A DNA stretch of 14,231 nucleotides from Pleurotus ostreatus/Saccharomyces cerevisiae fusant. Taxonomy: Eukaryota; Opisthokonta. The DNA lies in NCBI GenBank assembly GCA_024196135.1, contig JAMQCK010000896.1, positions 1 through 14,231 of the forward strand. The letters are read 5' to 3'. The notes below the pieces were generated by a model. It was not told the DNA's origin. It ran no database searches and worked only from the letters and a program-made list of their open reading frames with translations. The translations under genes were made by a program, and so were the position numbers. Positions 7,723 through 14,231 of the stretch are shown piece after piece. Position 1 is the first letter of the stretch, and each line of letters opens with the position of its first letter.

Positions 7723-10114
7723 TCATCTCCTCATCGGCTGGAACATCAGCGTCTCATTTGCCGGCCCCTCGTGCATCCAGTTCTTCACCAGTGATGCAAT
7801 ATCCGGATGACTGGCAGACATTGAGTTGGCTTTCTTCCTCCGAATCGATGGCGAGGGCATCGTCGGCGAGGAAGTTGGCGAAGCGTTTGACAAACGCGAC
7901 GACGGGCGCGAAATGTGGTGTCCTTCCGTGCGCTCGTGGTCCGCCACAGTAAACGCAGGCATCCCAGGCCGCTTGGGCAGCGCCGAGTAGGACGACTTGA
8001 CCCGCGAGAACCGAGGCCTCGCTGGCGGCGGCGAGTCGTGCTGGGGGAACATATGCGCGAAGGCTCCCTGCAGACGACGCAGGTGTCCATTGGACAGTGT
8101 CTCCGCCCGACGGCGGCGAGGCAGGGTCTTCGCTACCTCTTGTTCTGCCGAGACCTCCCGCGTCTCCTCCAACCAATCGTTCTTCGCCTTGCCCTTGCCC
8201 TTCTCCTTCCGCGAGATATGCACCATTGGCGGTTCCTCGTCCTCGCTGTCGCTCTCAGGCGCTGCCAACCACCGCGTATCGCTCCGCCTCCAGCTGCTCC
8301 TATCATCCTCGCTCTCACTTGGCACTGCCCCCGCATCAGGCTCCAGTCCCTCCACGCCTCTCTTCTCCTCCATCCCATCTCCACTCACCACCGCCGTCTC
8401 CTTCGTCTCCATCTCGCGCTCTAGCTCCCTCTCGGCGCTCTCAGCAATCGTGCCTTTCTCGCTGTCGGGCATGGCGTTGCGGACGAACTCGCGCATTGAG
8501 AGAAAAGCGCGATGCGCGGACTCGAGGAAGGGATACGTCTGGAAGATGTGAACAGCATCCTCGTAGAGCTCGTGTCGGACTTTGACGCCCGCGAGGGTAG
8601 CCTTATGAGCGAGGAGGGTAATCTCGTCCCGGAGGACTTCGGAATCACCAGCTTGGATAAGGAGCTGGGGAGATTGGTCAGAGTTAAATGGTATTGCACT
8701 GCAGGGTAGAACTTACCGGTGGTATGCCACGAAAGTCGCCGAATAGCGGGCTGGCATAAGGATGGGTGACATAGCGCTCGATGTTCTCGCCAAGATATAG
8801 AGCGACAGGGTGCATGTGTGATTCGCGGTCGGGCATCGGTACGACGTCGTAGGCGGCGTTCGTTTCCCATGACTCGCAGCTCATCGTCAGGTCTAGCACC
8901 ACAAGTCAGCTATTTGCCACAAATCATTACCTCACCGCATTGTCACTTACCGACCCAGGGCGACATTAGGATAGCGCCAGATGGTAAAGGGTAGTCGTTG
9001 TCACGCAAGTAGAGCAAAAGTGCCGCCGTAAGGCCGCCACCGGCGCTGTCTCCAGCGAGAACGATATTTACGGCAGGTATTTGCAGGTCTTCAACGAGCC
9101 GCAAATAAGCAGAGACAACGTCGTGAAGAGGACCAGGGAACTTGGTCTCGGGTGCTAGCCTATAGTCAATGGCTGGATGTACGTCAGTCCGAGATTCGGC
9201 GCAAAGCTGGAAGGGCACTGACCAAACACCCGACAGTCGGTATACTTCGAAAGGGGTATGGAGATTAGGCGCTGCCCGGCAGCGCTGGAGAGGTAGTATG
9301 CACCTGATATGAATGTCAGCGATCGCCTCCAAGAAATACGCTCACAGTGGACGTACCTCCGTGGATATACAGTATTACAGTCTCTTTCTTCTGCTTCAGA
9401 GGTGCTGCGCCACCCGCTTTCTCAGATGTTCGTGCAGCGTGCCATTCGGTCTGCAGTCGCTGCCATGTTCGTCGTCCGACAACCCATTCCCCATACAAAG
9501 TGCGAGAGCCGTCCTCAAGAGCGTCGAACTCGGCGAGCATGCCTTTAAGGCCTCGCCGCCTTACGCGGAAGCTGACAGGCGTCACGATCGCATCGGACGG
9601 TATGGGAACCATCCCAGCGAGGCTCAAGACCATACGGATAGCGCCCTGCACGAGATCATGTCAGCTCTTCATCCAGAAGTCAGCGATCGGCCACGCACGA
9701 TGTCCACCAGCGCGCTATGTTGCGCCGCGCCCCGCATAAGCGCGTTAATGAGCGTCATCTCGATGCCCCACGACGGCTTGCGCGGCCCCCACAGTGTATA
9801 ATGCACCATCTCCTGCGCCAACTCGGTAGCTATTGCCCTCGTATGAGTAGGGTGTGGGTCTCGTCAAACACGGGTGACGCACTCTTGTACGCCACTAGGG
9901 CTGGGTACCTCCACCACTGCCATACGCTGAGGCGGGGGCGCTCGAGCTCTCTGAGACCGTGATCGACGCGCGCAGAAGGAGGCGTCACGCCTGGGGTCTT
10001 GTAGTGGACGAGCGACTTCGGATCCTGTGTGAGCTGCGGCTGGGCTGGTACTTTCTCGGTTGCTGCAGGCAAGCCGCAGAGGGCTCGGCCTGCGTTCCAC
10101 GGCAGCCAGACCAT
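7723..10114 (-). CDS. HSL-type alpha/beta hydrolase (esterase/lipase) with long C-terminal tail
   Basis: Probable serine hydrolase of the alpha/beta-hydrolase-3 (hormone-sensitive-lipase-like) group; substrate unknown, carboxyl esters or acetylated sterols being possible. Seven exons: 10114-9883, 9829-9699, 9645-9357, 9303-9223, 9172-8951, 8892-8717, 8664-7723; 690 aa. Visible elements are the oxyanion motif HGGAYY (H216-Y221), DYRLAPETKFP, nucleophile motif GDSAGGG (S287), LMSPWVDL, the acid in QAGDSEVLRDE (D384) and the catalytic histidine in EDAVHIF (H416). From about residue 440 a roughly 250-residue tail follows, rich in Glu, Ser, Arg and Pro and probably disordered. It contains RRRRAETLSN, which resembles a basophilic kinase site, and a short possibly structured end (DIASLVKNWMHEGPANETLMF). 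The start is the first ATG in the open frame; the first 60 residues resemble nothing I know and are the weakest part. Confidence 0.9.
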
Positions 10115-10510
10115 TATGCTCGATATCGAGAAACGCTCAAAATCGCCAGAGTGCCGTCGTGGTAGGAGCCAAGGAACACGGAGGCCGCCATGAAAGTCAC
10201 CGTAGGGCGCTGCAGCCGCTAATCTTAGCACAAGGGCCGGCCCCAAATGCGGTAATCGGCGTTATTGCCCCACATTCAGCTATCACGTGTGCCGTTGTTC
10301 GACTATCAAATCGCGGGCCATCTGTTGGTCCCTGGGCATCTGACGTTCTCCGTTCGTCTGTCCCCGCGCCGAAGCCACTCGAAGGCAGCCGTCTCGCGCG
10401 GGGAAGCACGACGGAGGCACTTGAAAGATCGGTCTGAGTGGGACAGCTCGTGCGTCCGAGCCTCGTGTAATAGGCGTAGAGTGGTGTACAGACGGGATTC
10501 TACCGCGGCC
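10115..10510. promoter_or_regulatory. Intergenic: hydrolase promoter and MetAP2 3' end
   Basis: This 396-bp interval lies between two minus-strand genes, so it should hold the hydrolase promoter and the MetAP2 3' untranslated region and terminator. CACGTG is at 10284-10289, about 170 bp upstream of the hydrolase start. No TATA box, RNA gene or coding frame is convincing. Confidence 0.5.
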
Positions 10511-12238
<1,728 letters not shown>

Positions 12239-12743
12239 GGCGACAGCACGCGGGGTGTAGGGGCACGGTGGCGGAAGGCAGGCGCTTACAGAAATTGGCC
12301 GCACGCGATTATCACTTTCGATCGCTGCTCGGTCCGTTGGGCCGCGGATCAAAACCGGACTCAGCGACTTGGCCTCTCCGCTCATCGTCGCCGCTCACTC
12401 AGGCAGGCATCCGAATCCAAAGGTACCTTCGCACCCTTAGCGATGCTTCTACTCAATACGGCTTATGGCTCGTACTCAACGATGACCAAGCAACAAGCGA
12501 CAGACGGCGGCATAGGACAATCTTGACTCGACTAATCAAGGTTCACCGACGTTTGCATCCCTTCTCTGGCGGCTCAGCCTCATGGTTTGTGACTCTGATT
12601 AGTCTCGTTCTTCAACTCTTTCTGGTACGGGTCTCCAGTACCGAGTCTCGCAATACGTCGAGCGGCTCTCATGGCGGTCTCGATGGCCAACGACTGAGAC
12701 CAAGACGGCGAACGGCGCTAGGCTCTACAGCTTTTCAGCGCCC

Positions 12744-12800
12744 TATAAAAGCAGCGCTCCTTCGCCCTTTCCCCCTTCCTCACTCTTCCCTCCGACGCTC
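12744..12800 (+). promoter_or_regulatory. TATA box and pyrimidine-rich initiator tract
   Basis: TATAAAA (12744-12750) is followed by a stretch made almost only of C and T (ctccttcgccctttccccc onwards, to about 12795). This layout is typical of well-expressed fungal genes. The first ATG (12801) opens a 105-codon frame ending at 13118 that resembles nothing I know, so the product may be non-coding or spliced. Confidence 0.55.
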
Positions 12801-13365
12801 ATGTGGTCCTCATTTCTTCGTGGGCTTCGTCGACGGATGTGCTTCGCCATCGTCCGCGCCGCGTGTAAGGGCGGACGGTGGGCGTGTGGTCCCTTGGCCC
12901 TCAGTATCGCCCTGTGCGAGAACAGGAACGCAGGGACTTGGGGGAGCGACGTGCTTGGCCTATGCCGTCGCTACAGGACAATGTCCGCCCCCACCAACAC
13001 CTATTTTAGCCAATGGTGCTGGACACGGGGTGCTTCACTAGCTGGTAGGCAGCCTTCCGCCGCTGGCGCTGGTTGGGACTGCTCTGGTGGCACCACATTC
13101 GGAGATAGGGTTGAGTAACGGCAAGCTCTAGTATCTGGCAGGACGAGGAGGTACTTGTACACTTCGTTCCTCGCCCAGCTCTGCTGCAGCTTCGCCGTCC
13201 CGGGTAGCGTTCCTCCCTGCTGGTTCAGGGGAACACGTTGTAATCCCCGGCTCGCCCGTCCGTCCTGCTCGTCGCGGTCTCTGACCCTTCGGTCTGCGGG
13301 GCGTGGCGCCTGCCCCCGATTTTGTACGGTCTTACCACCGGTCGGACGGCGCCACTCCGGCCAAA

Positions 13366-13711
13366 ATGTCGACGCGCGGAACCGGCTTCTTGCAAAAGCC
13401 AGGTGTTCTTCGGACCGTCGTCGACATCGTTGGGTTTGCGCGAGCAAACTTGGATAGCTTTGTGTTTATGCTCATTTCAAGGCTTTCCGCCGGTCCAGTT
13501 GCGTAAGCGACGGCCCTGGCAGCGATTGCGGGACTCCCGCTTTTTTGGCGAAGGGCGAATGCTCTAACCCTAACCTTACAGGGATGGCGAGACTGCTGCG
13601 TGCATTGAAGGGGAACGCGCCGGTAGCATCGTCGTGGGTCGACCTTCAGGCGCCAGCCTTTCCCGTTTACGCACATTTACCACTCTCAATTGTATCTTAC
13701 CTCTCCGATAG
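13366..13711 (+). CDS. Possible small two-exon gene, unrecognised
   Basis: An ATG in a good fungal context (ccaaaATGTC, 13366) opens a frame that can be spliced: exon 13366-13502, intron 13503-13581 (gtaagc to ttacag, two CTAAC branch-like sites), exon 13582-13711, giving 88 aa. The first exon encodes MSTRGTGFLQKPGVLRTVVD and then a moderately hydrophobic stretch (DSFVFMLISRLSAGPV). The rest has no motif I recognise. The 79-nt intron is longer than the 46-59 nt seen in the other genes here. There is no homology support, and the same sequence can be read as part of a non-coding RNA, so this is a weak call. Confidence 0.15.
13528..13546 (+). terminator. Hairpin followed by six T, terminator-like
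   Basis: gcggg and cccgc pair with a three-base loop (act) and are followed directly by six T. Six T would be enough to stop RNA polymerase III, but I found no A/B box or tRNA-like sequence upstream. It may simply be a stem in a longer RNA. Confidence 0.25.
13564..13575 (+). repeat. Two-unit telomere-like motif CTAACCCTAACC
   Basis: These 12 bases are two C-strand units of the TTAGGG telomere repeat used by many fungi. The site is isolated: no further units lie on either side, so it is not an internal telomere array. It could be a telomerase RNA template, or branch-site sequence of an intron, since CTAAC is the branch consensus. Confidence 0.5.
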
Positions 13712-14043
13712 ACACCGCTGTGCCTTGCGATGTATCGTCCTGAACACAGCTAAGGTGGACGACATACCAGTGTCCGTCCTTGCGAGCACGCAAGGGATGT
13801 CGTTCGTGCGTCGCGTACCAACATTCACAGAATCTACGACGCCACAGGTATTTCTCTCACAACTTTTCGTTATTGGTACACGAGATGGAGAGCGTTACAT
13901 GATCTCGCGGGGCGAGACGTGTATTCGTACAATGAGGTAAGGAAACAGTGATAGGGAAACAACAACTACTGAAACAACAAAATGTCAAGCGCGGCACAGT
14001 ACATGATACCCTTCGTACACGGAGAAATGAGCGAGCAGGGCCT

Positions 14044-14231
14044 TTACAGCTTGTCGTAGTAGGTGTCGAGCGAAGGAATATCGGGCTGAAGAAGATGGTC
14101 AGCAAAGATGTCGTAGTGTACAAGACAGCAATGCATACCTTGAGACCCTTGCGCGTACGGATCTGGCGGACGAGCTCCTCCATCTTGCTGCCCTTCTCGA
14201 GCGGGCTGCCGTTCATCAACTCCCAGTGGTC
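14044..14231 (-). CDS. eEF2: Translation elongation factor 2, C-terminal end (partial)
   Basis: eEF2 is the GTPase that moves tRNA and mRNA through the ribosome after each peptide bond. Only the last 44 codons are inside the window; the gene continues past the right edge, so domains and the diphthamide site cannot be seen. Exons: 14231-14139, then 14085-14044, separated by a 53-nt intron (gtatgc to cttcag). The peptide DHWELMNGSP, then SKMEELVRQIRTRKGLK joined to PDIPSLDTYYDKL, matches the eEF2 end, where RKGLK, a short acidic linker and terminal YDKL or LDKL are conserved. The terminal exon carries only 13 codons and the stop. This is normally one of the most strongly expressed genes in a fungus, so read-through or antisense effects on the gap to its left are plausible. 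Confidence 0.9.
   Translation of the reverse strand, partial: PLGVDERQPAREGQQDGGARPPDPYAQGSQGMHCCLVHYDIFADHLLQPDIPSLDTYYDKL

Larger units (their letters stand above)
12239..14043. other. 1.8-kb region without a recognised protein gene; candidate non-coding transcript
   Basis: The left end must contain the MetAP2 promoter and 5' leader, and the right end the eEF2 3' untranslated region and terminator. Between them no frame on either strand resembles a known family, although every other gap in the window is under 400 bp apart from the left edge. On the plus strand there is a good TATA box with a pyrimidine-rich initiator tract (12744-12800), a telomere-repeat-like 12-mer (13564-13575), a short hairpin followed by six T (13528-13546) and a donor-like GTAAGG (13937-13942). 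Together these suggest a plus-strand RNA starting near 12780. Whether it is non-coding, codes for a small protein, or is absent cannot be settled by reading. Confidence 0.4.

Noticed and set aside
9830..10246. Longer hydrolase N-terminus beginning at 10246
   Set aside because: That position is TTG, not ATG. The first ATG in the frame is at 10114.
13545..13940. Plus-strand open frame of about 130 codons with an F-box-like LPLSIVSYL stretch
   Set aside because: The resemblance is a few hydrophobic residues only, there is no ATG before 13584, and it overlaps the alternative small gene in another frame. Not enough to call.
13961..13990. A-rich stretch (gaaacaacaaaatgtcaagc) resembling the A-rich pseudoknot strand of vertebrate telomerase RNA
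   Set aside because: I found no complementary partner between it and the 12-mer, and it lies in the probable eEF2 3' untranslated region, where T-rich minus-strand sequence is expected.

Overview
The window looks like nuclear DNA of a filamentous basidiomycete, probably an Agaricomycete. It is GC-rich and gene-dense. Its genes are cut by many very short introns (about 46-59 nt) with strong 5' sites (gtgcgt, gtaagt, gtacgt, gtatgc), and some introns carry a visible CTAAC-type branch site. The proteins are eukaryotic housekeeping families with fungal features, such as an Isc1-type sphingolipid phospholipase C with two C-terminal membrane helices. I rebuilt exon-intron structures by hand; every gene model listed stays in frame across all its junctions.

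Layout, left to right. Positions 1-855 hold no gene I can identify, only a CACGTG plus TATA-type signal. A WBP11-like splicing factor (minus, 856-2642) is head-to-head with an RNF10-like RING protein (plus, 2810-4867). RNF10 converges on an NXT1/p15-like mRNA export factor (minus, 5248-5846), which is head-to-head with ISC1 (plus, 5939-7382) across only 92 bp. ISC1 converges on an HSL-type alpha/beta hydrolase with a long charged tail (minus, 7723-10114). Upstream of that on the same strand lies methionine aminopeptidase 2 (10511-12238, nine exons). The last 44 codons of translation elongation factor 2 sit at the right edge (minus, 14044 to beyond the window).

The genes do not form one pathway. 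Several act in gene expression: WBP11 in splicing, NXT1 in mRNA export, eEF2 in elongation and MetAP2 in removing the initiator methionine. ISC1 and the hydrolase act on lipids or esters.

The least explained part is 12239-14043, about 1.8 kb between MetAP2 and eEF2 with no recognisable protein gene. It has a clear plus-strand TATA box followed by a pyrimidine-rich tract, and about 800 bp downstream the 12-mer CTAACCCTAACC. That 12-mer would be a good telomerase RNA template for TTAGGG telomeres. It could equally be the branch-site region of an ordinary intron, and I give both readings. Other notable points are two GC-AG introns in adjacent genes and CACGTG sites that all fall in intergenic, mostly promoter, DNA.
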